DNA of 64,000 nt from Xiphias gladius. Lineage: Eukaryota; Chordata; Actinopteri; Istiophoriformes; Xiphiidae. How positions within the stretch are numbered: the stretch's first letter is position 1; each line of letters starts with the position of its first letter. This document shows positions 42,916 to 56,800 of this stretch, one piece after another. The position numbers were made by a program, and so were the translations under genes. Where the stretch lies: assembly GCF_016859285.1 (NCBI RefSeq), contig NC_053414.1, forward strand, positions 10,674,017-10,738,016, in the 5' to 3' direction. The notes under the pieces are model-generated. The model worked only from the letters and a program-made list of their open reading frames with translations. It did no database searches and was not told the origin of the DNA.

Positions 42916-45900
42916 ATGTCAGAGCCTAAGCCCCCTACTCCAATCCCTGGAGACACATACAAGGGTTGGCTCTTCAAGTGGACTAACTACATAAAAGGTT
43001 ACCAGCGACGCTGGTTTGTTCTGAGCAATGGACTGTTGTCATATTATAGGTAAGTTATATCTAATTTATATGAATTTACAGGATTTTCCTGGACTCAACA
43101 TGTGGCCAAGGTGGTACTTAGCAGGGAGGGACATTGAGGCCATATACCCTAACCATACAGTCTATATTTAAATCTCACTCTTTTTCCCTAATTTAAGTAA
43201 AGCAGCCTTGTGAAAATAAAATGGTTCCACAATATTCCGTACAAACCAGTTATTTAGATCGCTGAGCTTTACCGTCCTTCATTCTGTTTTTCTTCAGGAC
43301 CCAGGCAGAGATGGGTCACACATGCCGAGGCACCATCAACTTGGCCACAGCCAATATTACTGTGGAGGACTCGTGCAATTTTGTCATTTCCAACGGTGGG
43401 GCACAGACGTACCACCTGAAGGCCAGCTCAGAAGTAGAGCGCCAGCGATGGATCACTGCGCTGGAGCTCGCCAAGGCAAAGGCCGTCCGTATGCAGTTAG
43501 AATCTGGTGAGAGGGAAGAAACATTGATTTGAGACATAAAATGAAAATCATATATACTGTAGCTTATAAAGCAGCAGCTATGAGAGGCACAAATGTGTGT
43601 ATTTCTCTGTGTGCAAAGCATTTTCTGGTGACATTTCTTTGTTTTGGTCATATTATCTTCCCTTTCTTCTTCCTTAGATGACTCAGGGGATGATTGTCCT
43701 GCAGTGCCCCCCACCTCAGGACAGGGGGGAGGCTGCCGTAACTCAGAAATCCAGTCCACACTACGGACACTGAGCAGCAAGGTGGAGGACCTCACCACCT
43801 GCAATGATCTCATTGTCAAGCATGGGTCTGCCCTCCAAAGGTAGCAGTTATCCGAGCAGTTTGACTTCTTTTGAAAGAAACAATTTTATTCAAAGAAAAG
43901 AGGGATGGGTGAAGGTCATTTATTTATTTTGTTTGTCTATTTATATGTTCCTTAATGTATTCCTTTATTCTACACACACAGGTCTTTGTCAGAACTGGAG
44001 GGGATTCGTGTCGGAGGGGACATGGGGGAAAAAATCAGACAAGTTACAGAGAGGGCCACACTGTTCCGAATCACCTCTAACGCCATGATCAATGTAAGTA
44101 TTCCCGGTTTAAATCACAGAGGAACACACTACACTGTTGTTGACTCTCTCGCTGACATGTTGCTGTTGTGTTCCCATGCTCCCCAAGGCATGTAGAGACT
44201 TCCTCTCCCTGGCCCAGAACCACAGTAAGCGCTGGCAGAAGGCCTTACAGACTGAAAGAGACCAGAGGATACGGCTGGAGGAGACTTTAGAGCAGCTGGC
44301 TAAACAGCACAATCACTTGGAAAGAGCTTTCAGGGGAGCGACAGTTCTCCCCCCTTCATTCAGCAATCCTGCCTTAGGTAACAAAGGTAAGGCTCTCAAC
44401 CCCAACCGAACCTCCACCTATCAACCGAGGCCAGTTGAGCCTTTTAGTCGCTCATTCATCCACTGTCTTTCTTCACTTTAGCTGGTGTTTCAGGAAAAGG
44501 TGATGCCAGTGACGAGGATGATGACAATGAGTTCTTTGATGCTATGGAAGACCCAGCAGAGTTTATTACTGTCCCTGCTGACCCCAAGTATCACAGGTTA
44601 TTAACTGTCTTTCTTTCTTCAAATGTCAGTATTTGTTTTGTTTTTTTAGTCTGAACTTTTTTCATTGTTTTCTCTCTTTACGTAATGTTTTGTCTTAAAT
44701 TTGCTGCTGTTTTGTCTCTCTGTTCTACAGGAGATCTGGCAGCAACGTTAGTGGGATCAGCAGCGAGATTGGAATGGACGATCAGTCGGTAAATGTGTGT
44801 TAAGTTGGTTTTTACAAGCAAGTCCTGATTTTGTATTGACTGGGCATCTTTTCTGCTTGTCAACACACCAAAGTTACCTGAACCTTAAGGTTGTTTTCCT
44901 TTTCTTCCTTCAGTTTGATGAACTGTCTTTGGCATCCAATCCGGAGTCTCCCCAGCCCCTTGAGCTGGAGCCAGTTAGACAAAGACGGACTCGTATCCCT
45001 GACAAGCCCAACTATTACCTCAATCTGTGGAGCATCATGAAGAACTGTATTGGAAAGGAGCTTTCAAAGATACCAATGCCTGTAGGAAACCCACACACTC
45101 TTTGGCATCTAAGTGTTTTTTTCTTTGATAATAATCAGAAGTAATCATACTTCTTCTCTGTGTGGCTTTGCACCTGCTAGGTGAATTTCAACGAACCCAT
45201 CTCAATGCTGCAGCGTCTATCTGAAGACCTGGAGTACTACGAGCTGCTGGATAAGGCTGCTAAATGTCAGAGTTCTCTAGAGCAGATGTGTTATGTTGCC
45301 GCTTTCACAGTCTCTTCCTACTCCACGACCGTCCACCGCACAGGGAAACCCTTCAATCCTCTGCTGGGAGAAACCTTTGAGCTTGATCGACTCAGAGAGT
45401 GTGGATACCGCTCCCTGTGTGAACAGGTATGTTGAACCAACATCCTAACTAATCAGGGAACACAGTCAACTATGGGCTTTTTGCAGTATATAGCTGTTTC
45501 CCTTTAGACTGAAGTTCTTGTTTACTTCCATGTACGGGATAACATTCAGGTTTTACCAGATTCCAGTTCTAAAAAATAAACATGCTTGAAGTATGTTTAA
45601 ACAAGCATTTTCATATTTATTTTGAACAGGTTCGAGCCATTACATTATCACAATGTTTAATATTTAACTTTGCTACCTCTTCTCTCCCTTCATTTCACTC
45701 ACCTCTTCTCAGGTGAGTCACCACCCACCTGCCGCAGCTCACCACGCTCTCTCTGAAAAGGGCTGGACCCTCAGACAGGAAATTACGCTAGCCAGCAAAT
45801 TTAGAGGAAAATATCTCTCTATCATGCCCTTGGGTGAGTGACTGTGTGTGTTTGTTGAACTGTTTGTTAGTCAGTGCACACTGTGTAAAAAATTAAAATA

Positions 45901-48900
45901 ATTCCTTATTTCTATGGAGTCTCTCATTTATAAGCTCATAACTTCTGTATGTGGGATTCAAGTTAAGTACATTTTCACGGAGCAGGATAAAAATTAAGAC
46001 TGTTGAATGTAACATCATTCCCTCTCTGTCACCAGGTTCTATCCAGTGTCTATTTGATAAGAGCAACAATCACTACTCTTGGAAAAAAGTTACTACAACA
46101 GTACACAACATTATTGTGGGGAAATTATGGATTGATCAGGTAACCCTAAAGCTGAGGAAGTGTTGATTAAACTTATGTTAACATCATTAAACATGTGACA
46201 CAACTACTAACTATTTAAGGAAAAATGAATGACATAGATGTCTTCAGCAAAACAAAAAACAGCAAAACATTTTGTCCCTTTCCGTTCTCTCCTTCCAGTC
46301 AGGGGAGATAGATGTGGTGAACCACAGGACAGGAGATCGCTGCCACCTCAAGTTTGCTCCCTACAGCTACTTCTCCAGAGATGTACCAAGAAAGGTGGGC
46401 TTTTCACATGTATTTTTTTTTCTTTGTATTGTTATTTTATGCTATAGCACTTACTGCATGTGAAACCAGACTTTACAGGGAGATAGAAATGCATAAACCT
46501 ACAGTTTTGGGTGTACCAGTAAATTATAGAGTTTTTTTTTATTTTTTATTTTTTATGACTGGATTGGGCTCTTGGCTGCTTGTTCAGAAATGATTTTGCT
46601 ACCCCGAAACCATGCAGCTATTAATTCTCTTAACTTGTATTACCATCTGTCAGCTTTTTTGATTACATTCTTCACTGAAAGCTATGTTTTTTCTCTCAGG
46701 TAACAGGGGTCGTAACAGATAAGGATGGAAAGGCCCATTACGTGCTGTCGGGAACATGGGATGAGAAGATGGAGTTTTCCAGGGTAATGCAGAGCAGCAA
46801 AGGCGAGAACGGCACTGAAGGCAAACAGAGGACCGTCTATCAGACCCTCAAAGCCAAAGAAATCTGGAGAAAGAACCCTTTGCCGTAAGCTGCTATTTTA
46901 TAGCAAAAGTTGAAAGTGCCTTTAAACAAATGGAGCTGTAGAGGCAGGGCAGTATACTGTGGCTTCGTGCCTGTGATCTTCTATTGTCATGACTTTTCAG
47001 AGAGGGAGCAGAGAACATGTACTACTTCTCCTCACTGGCCTTGAGTCTCAATGAACCTGAAGAGGGAGTGGCGCCAACAGACAGTCGAAGACGCCCTGAC
47101 CAGCGATTAATGGAGGATGGCCGTTGGGATGAGGCTAACGCAGAGAAACAGAGGCTAGAAGAAAAACAGCGCACGGCCCGTCGAGAAAGGGAGAGGGAAG
47201 CCGTTAAAGCAGCCAGCCCGCCAGACGAAGGTAGGAATGGAAAGAAGGCAGCTTGGTTTTGGCTATTTGTCTTGTGTTTCTGTCCAATGTTTTTTTTTTT
47301 TTCTTTTTACTGTTCATACATCTTTTGTCCACTTTGTCTGTCTTGGTATACTTTGTCTGCTTGTCTCTGTCTCAACCCTAAGCTGTCACTGAGGATTCAA
47401 TCAATGACTCACCCTTGAAAAGCAAGTACTCTTCTCTTAGTCTTTTCCCACCGTAGGTCTGCACTTTTTATTGACGCTAGAGTCGAAAACACACATACAA
47501 CATGTTTGTATGTGTAATAAGAAGGTGCTAAATGTCTTCTACATCATCTTGATAACAGCTCATTCACATTTTACTGTCCCTTCATACATTTCTGTTCCAT
47601 TTAGCTGATGCACAGGAGACTGGCACAGAAGCAAGTGAGGTTTCTGATGAAAGCAAGTATCACTTCACAGTTAAACATGAAGTGTACTTTTTAAAGGTGC
47701 TTTGAGTGGCATTTTAACAAAGCAGTGAGTAAGAAATGACCTTGGCATATCCACAGGAGGCCGATGGGCTTCTTTCTCTATTCTAAATGACTTCACAGTT
47801 ACTTAAACCAGTGCTGAGATTTGTGGAGAAAAACTTGCTTTTTGTCACATGCTGTTTGGAACAGGATACGCAAGATTCCCTCACCGGGCATTTTCAACTG
47901 TTCTTGTTCATGGTGGACAGAGCTAAATGTGACAGGTTGACAGAGGTCAGAGGTGATGTAATGCCCATTTTACATTACTAAATTTTTACCACGTGTACTT
48001 TGAAACATCAGTATAATCGGCTTAAACAAATGAGACCAGCACCGAATAAGTTTTGCACTTACATTAGTTTCGACATTACATTTGATAAGAGAGATTAAAT
48101 AGGAAAGTGCCTAATAGTTTTATGGCAAAAAAAAGCATTGATTGACATTTAAAAATGGGAGTAGGGCTGGTCAGTGTGGGGGGGGGGGGCGACTTCAACT
48201 GAAGAAACAGATATTTTCTTTGTAGCATAAAGCAAAGGCATTAATGGGAAACATGGCCATAATTTTAAGAAAAATGTTAGTACTGACGACATACTTACAT
48301 GAGATGGAGGTCAAAAATTGTCTCGACTGTGGCCTCTTTTGTTTATGATGAGTATACTGCCACAAGCAGCACTTTTAAAATGTACACAAACAAGAAACTG
48401 GTGTGGATTTTGGTCTCTGAGTTGTGGATTTACATCTTTCTTTTTGTGCTGGTGTTGCTCAGCTGACACAGAGGAGTCTCCCCCTCATACACCTGTTGCA
48501 TGCAAGTAGCCCCTTACACTTTCACTCACTATTCTTCTTTGTATCAATCATTTTTGGATCATACCCATTCTTTTATTTCTCATCTCCCAAAACTTCATCC
48601 GTCATTCCTCTTTTTCAGCCCCTTATGGACCACCACTCTTCCCTTATTTAAGCAAGTATTCTGGTCATGATGAAACACATACAGTGCAATTATTTGAGGT
48701 TTTCTAGTAATTTAGTAGAATCCAGATTAAAAAATCCTTGTTCATCTTCCATCATTTCCTCTTTACATCCTTTGCAACTTGCTCTCTCTTAGTGGAAGGC
48801 AAGGAAGGTCCTTATGGAGCTCCAGCCAAAAGCAAGTAACATCAGTCCTGCTCTCTATTGCCCCCACCCCCCCTTTTTTTAATTTTTTTTATTTTTTTGT

Positions 48901-49498
48901 TATTTAGCCATGTGTTAATGGTCCTTAGGTACTCTTATTGGGGACTAGCTTTAGCTAACTGTAGAATTTGCACAATAAACCCAGCACTCAAAGATTGTGT
49001 TTTAGTGTAGTATTTGTTAGTCACTGATCAGTATATACTTTGGTTCTGGGCAGTTAGTGCATTCACTGTGAGCCTTGTTCTCTCCTCATGGTACATGATA
49101 GAGAAAGTAATTGGTGTTTTCACCCAATGTGAACCGATATTTTGCCTCCTGCATTCGGTTTGAATAAGATGCATCTGAAGACCACGCAATCGGTAACATT
49201 TAATACTGTTATCTCTATTTCTTAGCCAACTATCTGAAGGCATATTGGCTTAATTTAAGCATGATATGTTGTCATGGCTCAGCGGCTTCCTAACCCTCAC
49301 CTCATGTCCCTCTAAAGCTTCTTCTTGGTGAAAGATGTTCTTTCTTTTCCTCCAGGCGCCCATCAAGACAACCACCATGCACTGTGGTTCGAGAAGCTAG
49401 ACGACCCCGTATCCGGAGAGACCTTGCATGTCTACAAGGGGGGTTACTGGGAGGCAAAGGACCAAGGCAGCTGGGACATGTGCCCTGACATCTTCTGA
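42916..49498 (+). CDS. osbp: Oxysterol-binding protein 1, 15 constitutive coding exons plus candidate mini-exons
   Basis: Sterol/PI4P exchanger at ER-Golgi contact sites. Exons: 42916-43049, 43298-43506, 43678-43840, 43982-44093, 44188-44386, 44482-44596, 44731-44788, 44914-45081, 45181-45426, 45713-45833, 46036-46139, 46299-46394, 46700-46884, 47001-47230, 49356-49498: 760 aa; five in-frame mini-exons between the last two would add 66 aa. PH domain at about residues 13-105 ([20 protein letters not shown]); coiled coil with [22 protein letters not shown] motif EFFDAME at 289-295 after an acidic tract (binds VAP); ORD with the family signature EQVSHHPP at 467-474. The C-terminus CPDIF equals human. 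An in-frame TAA at 42883-42885 supports the start at 42916, so the Gly/Pro-rich N-terminus of mammalian OSBP (about 80 aa) is missing unless an alternative first exon supplies it. OSBP rather than OSBP2 by overall resemblance. Confidence 0.93.
47383..48831 (+). other. osbp: Cluster of five candidate osbp mini-exons with GC donors
   Basis: Segments 47383-47421 (39 nt), 47605-47652 (48), 48463-48501 (39), 48619-48651 (33) and 48793-48831 (39). Each follows a pyrimidine-rich tract and AG, is open in the osbp frame in phase 1-1, has a length divisible by three, and is followed directly by GCAAGTA. Encoded peptides, taking the split first codon from the preceding exon: [66 protein letters not shown], then [12 protein letters not shown] of the last exon. 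They lie in the hydrophilic linker after the ORD. Exon status is inferred from sequence alone. Confidence 0.6.
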
Positions 49499-52175
49499 AC
49501 ACAGCGGAATCAGCCTGTTTCCCTCAGTAGTGTGCAAATGAGAAGATGGTAAGAGGTGGTCTACCTTACATCAGCTAAAGTGGGGAATCAAGCCTGACGT
49601 CAACCCATCTTCAATGTCTGTAGCTTCAACTGATCACCCCCCCCCCCAGCTCCCCTCTATTCCAGCAGAGATTTGCTCAGGATCAAGGGCATGTGGATTT
49701 CACCCTCAACGTAGTAACATTGCATCAGGTTGGTGTTCAGAATCCCCTCTCACTGCCCTGTCAAACACTTTATCTAGGTCTTGGTCTGCTACTTGGTCTC
49801 AGTCCAGGGACCTGTTGTACAGCCTTTGAGTTGCATTTGGCAGTCGGTTATTCTGTTAATGCCACTATGCATTTTCTTTGGAAGCACTATTGTCAGAGGC
49901 AAGATTCATCCCGATGACATCTTATAATATATTAGGTTTGCTTAGACAGAGTGAGCCACTACCTAACATGTAATTTATGTGTTTGTGTTTGTTGTGCACT
50001 CCTTATGTTTATTAATTTCACACTAAATTTATTGCAGCTTCCCCAGAACAGCACCACTGCAAGTCAAAGTCTAAATATACCCAACATTTTCAGTAGTTCA
50101 CACAGTAAATATTCACTACACCAGTTTCAGACCACATCAAATGCAAAAATAGAAAGGCGTCAGTGATACTGACAAAAGTGAGTTCAACAGGTTTTTTTTT
50201 TTTTTTTTCTTAAGGAATTAATTACTAGTATATTTAAGCAATTACTTTAAATGTGAAGTGTCACAAACACCAACATGATACAGAGTTTGCCTTTGAATTT
50301 ATGGTGAATTGCGGTGCTACTTTATTAACTGAAGTGAAACAACAAGTCTAGAGGTATATTATATCTACATATTAGCCTTCTTTTTTTTTTTTTAGTTTTT
50401 GCAGTCAACTAGGCTATTTCAAAATATGTTGGTGATAATAAAGGGCAGTGGTGTAGACCTGTAAAAGTAGTTCATTATGATTATGCCACTCCTCTTCCTG
50501 TAATACTCACTCTTGAAGCATAACATTTCCTTTGTCTTTGAGGAAAAATAATGGTAAACTGAAGTAGTGGTACCAACACAAATTTGTATTGGTACCGATG
50601 AAAATATGAAATACAAAAATATGAATGGCATTCTTGCAAACGACGAGGGAGGAAACATTTGAACGTCAGCAGTTCATTTTAAAGACTGTAGCTGTTGACC
50701 ATCTAATTGAAAGCAGGATCCAGGCCATATTGTCTGATGCAGTGTGTTAGATTTACTTTAATCCTTATGTCTAAGATAAAGTGTGTTAGCAAGTCTGCCC
50801 TGCTCCTCCACCCAAGTACATGAATTTCAGACTTGTATTTTCACACCTAAAGTTTGTAATACTTGGATCAACGATTTCAACGCTGCTTTCAAAGTAAGGG
50901 CTCACAGGACAACGGTTGTTTTGTGAGCCTCTGTTTAGTTGTGACTAAATTTAGAGCAGCAGGGCTGCACTCTAAGTTGTCACTGAGCTGTGCGCGGATT
51001 TCTTCCAGCTTGATGATTAGTTAAGTGATGTGAAATGAGGCAAGTGCTTTTGTCTTCCCGGTTTCCTTCAAACTTATTGACCATAGCTTTAATTTTGAAG
51101 TAGGATATTTTTGTCTTTGTGTTTTGTGACTGTAGATTTTTAACTGACAGCAATAAGAGTGCCTCAGTGCGTATACGTGTGGCACAAAATGTGATATGAG
51201 GGCAGTGTGAGGCAAGACGGCTAAAACTCTCTGTTTGTTGTCTGTCATTTGAGTGGAAGAAGGACTGTGGCTGATGGAATTGTTCATTTCATTTTAATAT
51301 TTAAGTGTACTTAAAAGGATAACACTGAAAATGAAGATCACAAAACATATTGTTGCAAATATTTCTGTTTTAAATATATTAAATAGTAAAGTAATTGTGA
51401 TTTTAACTTGTTATGTTGATAGACAACCTAGGGGCAGTGATGCAGTTTTAATTTTTTTTTTTTTTCTTTGTCATTTTTATTTACTCAGATCTGGAAATAT
51501 TTTCATTGTCTGAAGTGAGTGTACCATGTTACCATAAGTCACCCTTCACAGACTAGGAAAGCTTTATATTTTAAATTATAATCCTTTGTTTTTGATCTAC
51601 ACTGTTCCTTCCTACCGTCAACTTTTGCTTTGTACATCATTTAAACAGATATCTCGATACTAGATTACATCTCTTCAAGTACGGAATGAGTTTACAGGTT
51701 TCTTTCTGTCCTCTCTGTCCTTTTTAATACAATATAATCTTGATTTTTATCCACTGGTCTTAATTGTCTAGCCCAAGCATTACTTCTTTGTTTTTAACTG
51801 TTTCTTAAGTTTATACTTTTTTTTCATCTCTCTTATTGTTTAAGCTATGGTTTTTTTTTTCCCTGCACAAAATGAGACTGAAGGTATTATTGCACTTTAG
51901 TACAGTACATCAGTGATTTAATTTGCCCTTGATTTTGACTGATTAACGGTCAGCTTTTGATGTCCGCTACTGAAGACTTTGTCACTTTGTGAGTTTGTTT
52001 TGGAAACTATTCCTAAACCATGTTCAGTAATTGCAAACATATGTACATAAGTAAAAAATATACATATGTATCACTTTCAGTCTGAGCATACTTTTCCCCT
52101 TTTCTGTCAATTAATTGTTTTTTAAGCAAGATTGTATTAGAGGTTGACAATATTAAAGTCTGTATGGACATGAAG
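49499..52175 (+). other. osbp 3' UTR
   Basis: About 2.7 kb of AT-rich sequence without convincing frames. ATTAAA at 52152-52157 is the probable final poly(A) signal. A (C)n run sits at about 49637-49648. Confidence 0.5.
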
Positions 52176-53824
52176 TGCATATCTTTGGTTTCATTAATTT
52201 TTCTTTCAACAGTAAATCACAAAACAACTCATACTAGTTAAGATTTATAAAGCATAATTTTACTTTTATTTTAACCTGCTTGAAGTGGTGTACAGGTGGG
52301 TTTAACCACATTAAATACGCAATACCAGGCAAAAAAAAATATGTTAAATAAAAGATATCTCTAAACACTCGAGGTAGAAATGTAAATCTTCATCTGTGCA
52401 GTTATAGCATAGTACCCAGCATTCAGTCTGCAACATCTAATGACTGATGGGGCTCATTTCATAAATACAGACCTGGAAAAATTCAGTGATGATTAGTGAG
52501 GATATGGCAGAAAAAAGTCTGTATTTCCATGGGGTAAGCATGGTCTCAAACAACGTTTTCCTTTCTCTCTGGTCACTTAACAGTAATGTTAAATAAAAAT
52601 CCTGGGCCAAGTTTGTCCAGGGCTCCATTGTATTTAGATTTTGCTTTTCTTTTTTTAACTTAAGCAAACGTAGCCAAATCACAATGTAAAGGTCTAGCAT
52701 CCAAAATTACACCTAAGAATAGAGCATACAGTCAACTCTAGTGTCAGGTAGTATCATAAAACTCTAAATTAAAAGTGCTCATACAGAAAGGTTAGTTAGA
52801 AATGTTATATTACTGGATAATTACTGATGCACTAATGTGTAAACAGTATATATTAATTCTGCCTTGTTGAAGTACAGCTAGTCTAGTCTTGACTGCCTTA
52901 GTTAGTTAACAATTGTTGCTACCTAAGTAAAGTACTTGTGTAAATACGTTCCACAATAATACACAGCTTTTACTTGTGAGATAGTCTGGTTTATTATTCA
53001 GGCTTTCGATCAGTCAGTGTTTAGTCCTGTGAAATGCTAGTTTAGGAGAAAAACCATAGTAATTTTCTCCAACTCTTAGAAAAGTATTATCACAGATCTT
53101 TATCAAACAACATCCAATTTATAATGTTTACACATCCGTGACAGTCAACTAGAGCTTTATGATTAAAAATGATAGACTCTAGGGTGGCATGAAGTAGAGT
53201 TTATTTAGGAGAGAAAACAATTAAGTTTGAAATCTCCAGTTTAAAAAAAAACAACAGAATGTATGCATTAAAATCTCCTGATATAATATGCGGTAACATC
53301 AGGGGTAATAAAAATTTTTCTCTGGGAATTTGCGGGGTTTACGGGCAGTCTGAAACTGACACTGAGACTACAGGTCACTAGCAGTTTTTATAGGTGTATT
53401 TGAATGTTCTTACCGCTAGGGCAGTGCGAGGGAGGCTCGGAAACAGCATCGAGAACCCTCAACCCTCAATGAGAAACCTTTATTTTTAGTTAACTGAATA
53501 CATACGATATAAAAATCCAAATGGTGTGTCGGGTGAAAATTCCTTACTCGGTAATTGTTAGGGGGAGAAAAAAAAAAACAAAAAAAAAAAAAGCAATGGG
53601 CGTCATCAGAGGAGGAGGCGCGAGTCGCCTCTCACAACGGGAGGACGGGGCGTCTATAACGAGCGCATCTCCGCGTTACGCTAGCATCTTTGTTTACCGG
53701 CCAGGCGCGGCTAGCTGGTTCCTCTCCCCCTAACTCGCCTGTTTCGGTGGTTTGTGAGTGCTGCCGTGTAATCACACAGGGCGTGTAGTTGTACTGTCTG
53801 GTTAGCGGTTAGTGAGCGGAAAAG
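52176..53824. promoter_or_regulatory. osbp-casp3 intergenic region and casp3 promoter
   Basis: 52176-53500 is AT-rich with nothing recognised. 53600-53824 is CpG-rich and carries gctagc/gttagc words (cgttacgctagcatctttg, gcgcggctagctgg, ggttagcggttag), the likely casp3 promoter and 5' UTR. Confidence 0.5.
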
Positions 53825-56800
53825 ATGTCGGTTAATGGACCTGGACCTGGAGAAGACTCCACAGACGCAAGGCGAGACGATGGACAACAGTGAGTCACTC
53901 CTAATATAGCTAGATAGCTATCTTTAGCTTTTGTTGTTAGCAGTCAGTGATGAGAACACTGTTCGTTCCGTGTCACTAGCATAATATTTCACTCGCTGTT
54001 TATTACATACTAGCTGTTGTTTGTAATCCTGTAAAAATCTTTTAGCATTGAGTTATTCAGGTCATATATAAAGTACTATTGCAGGCCTGTAGCTCCGGGT
54101 TTAAATGCTTCCTCCATTACTTACATCAGCCTGTTCTTTATTGTGCGTTGCTCACTGCTTGTTGTTGTCTTCCATATCTTTGTTTTCCTTCAGGTCAGAG
54201 GGGTCTTCAGTTTTTGCCCTGGACGCGGGGGCCAAGCCTCACTCCCACAGCTTCAGATATAGCCTCAGTTTCCCCAGCATCGGCCAGTGCATCATTATCA
54301 ACAATAAGAACTTTGAGAAAAGAACAGGTGTTTATTTTGTTTTTTTGTGCTTATTTTGGCAGGGCTGTGGTCACTTAATGACTGATGAAACAAAACTTTT
54401 CATAGTCAGATTCAGCCTATTTTTTTACTTACTGCTGAAACTGAAGAATTGGAAATTATTAGTTAATCATGGTAAGAAAAAGTACAAGCATCTGGTGGTA
54501 ACTTCTACTTAAAGCTAAATATTTGCTTGCTCTTCTACACTCTGTATCATTGTAATTTGAATATTAAATACCCGCAGGTTTTGGACTCAATTAGTCAGAC
54601 AAAATAAGCAATTATGAGACACAGTGTTAGGTTCTCATGATTGGCATTTGTCATTTGCTATATTTGATACTCTAAAGTGTAATCATAGTCAATTATAGTA
54701 TAAGTTACAAGGTAATGAACACTCTCTCTTGATATTGTCCAATCAAAAAAAAAGCCACGCAGGAACTTTAGAGATCCCACTTTAAAATGCTGAGTTTATC
54801 TAGACTAAAGTGACCATTTAGCCTAAGGTTAATGGCTAAGGTACGTTGGCTCAAATGTACACTGTTTGTTTAGCTGTTAAAAAGGTAGCTGTCCCTAGAG
54901 GTGCCTGTGTTATCCCTGCAGTAGTGTCGCCAGTTTCCATTTGGCGTACCCCAGATATGGTAATCTGATGCGAGGACATTCCTGTCAGAAAGCTGTGATG
55001 TCGCTTGTGAACCTGCCAGCGATTGTGAGGTGATGCCGCTTCTTGTGCAGGTGATTGACCAGCAAGTGTTTGGTTGGGTTGAACTCCATGGTGAGATCTC
55101 TAGGCAGTGGAGCTCACTGGTGTTGGTAGACGTGGGCCTGTGATTATTTGTAGTGTTTGTCTGTCCTTCTGCAACCGGGCTGTTTGCTCCAATATGCTGT
55201 ATATATCAGAACCAATCATACATGGCCTGGCCTTACAGAAATAGACATCTCGGTCTGAGAGAAGCACTCTGCCTTTTTTTTTTTTTTTCTATAGGTAACA
55301 GTAAAGTAATGCTTTGCTTCTTGCACTTGCCATCTCAGTATATAGCAGAGCAAGTGATCTATCAAATCAAACATCCACACCTTCATGAGATGATAGGTCT
55401 GCTAAGGGACCCAATTTAAACTTGTTGCTGTGGATATCATTTAACTGCATCCCATGCCAGTTAAGTAGATGTTCAAGTTAGATCAGTGGCAGTTCCTATG
55501 TTGGCTGTAGAGAATGAGAACAAGCAGGCCGTTGCTATATAATTCATGTATATGCATTCATGCATTTGATAACACAACACAGTACAATTCAATAACAGCC
55601 AGCGCAGCGTACTGTCAGCAGCCCATCAGGAAGTTCAGGTATATGTGTGAGGATGTTCATTCTGTACATGTACTTAATGGCACATTCACATGGATATTCT
55701 GGTGGTCTTGCTTCAGGGTGACAGTATTCAAAGAAAGTCATCACATATGTTGTTACATGTATCCTTTTGGGTGTTCATAATCTTTTTGTGAAGCATGACC
55801 ATGTCTGCCCCTTAAGGGTCTATGGGGGAGTATATGTCTAGCACTTGCTTCTCTGAGAATATAAAGGCTTGATGTCTTGAATAGTTGGAGATACTGTATG
55901 AAACCATGAGTTGACCTCAGTCCTCGTCTACCCTTTATTGGAAACAGGGATGTTGTTCAATCTAAGCTGGACGAGCTGTGTCTGCTAGTATTGAAAGAGC
56001 CTCTAATATCTGGCTGAGAAGACCTTGGATATCAATGCAAGCAAATACAGCTTCAGTCTGCCCTTAGTGTATAGAGCATCAGAGTCTGTTATGGTCTTTT
56101 TTCTGCTGTCAGGCTTGTGTTTCAGAAACCTGTCTAGCAGGACTAACTGAGTACACCTGACTGCTTGCTCATTGGATGGCTTGATGTTCTAAGAGCAAAT
56201 ACATGATATTAGTTGGGTAAACATCAGCAGCAGTTAAGCCTGTCAAGTTCATTTAATTCTTTCCATCTGTTCAACCAAGAAAAGATTCTTGTTATGGTAG
56301 ATTCGTTCATACGTAGAATTCCCCTAACCCTGTTTCCAAGAAAATTACAGCATTTTTTGAAATAGCCAATAAGATTTTGTGTTAAATTTAGCTAGGTAGT
56401 TGTGGCCCACAGCCTCGCTCTCACAAACAGAGCAGGTGACCACAGCTACTGTAGCTAACAAACCAGAGATGTCCAATCCTCCAACAGTGAGTGGCCAGGT
56501 GGCTAAATGGTGTAGTTTGATGGTACACGACGTAGTTGCGCCCATCCAGCGTTGTTAAAAATGTAGCAGTATTAGGGTGTAAGTAAAAGTCAGATCAAGA
56601 CTCAGTCTGACAAGATGCACTAATCGCTCTTGGAAGGAGCTGATCCTGATCTGTGTAAAGTAGCTCTGTGTTTAAAAGGTTTGACAATGTACATGTACCA
56701 TGGCTAAAAGTATTAAAACATAAAATAGATTATTTGAATAGAATTAATGTATACATTAAATAAAATCAATTTATTTCAACTAATTTTACAAAATTAAGAT

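Noticed and set aside
47383-48833. Ordinary GT donors (CAA|GTA) for the osbp mini-exons
   Set aside because: Would give lengths all equal to 1 mod 3 and shift the conserved last exon out of frame. The GC register fits all five in frame. Not excluded without RNA data; the shifted frame of the last exon is also open for over 40 codons.
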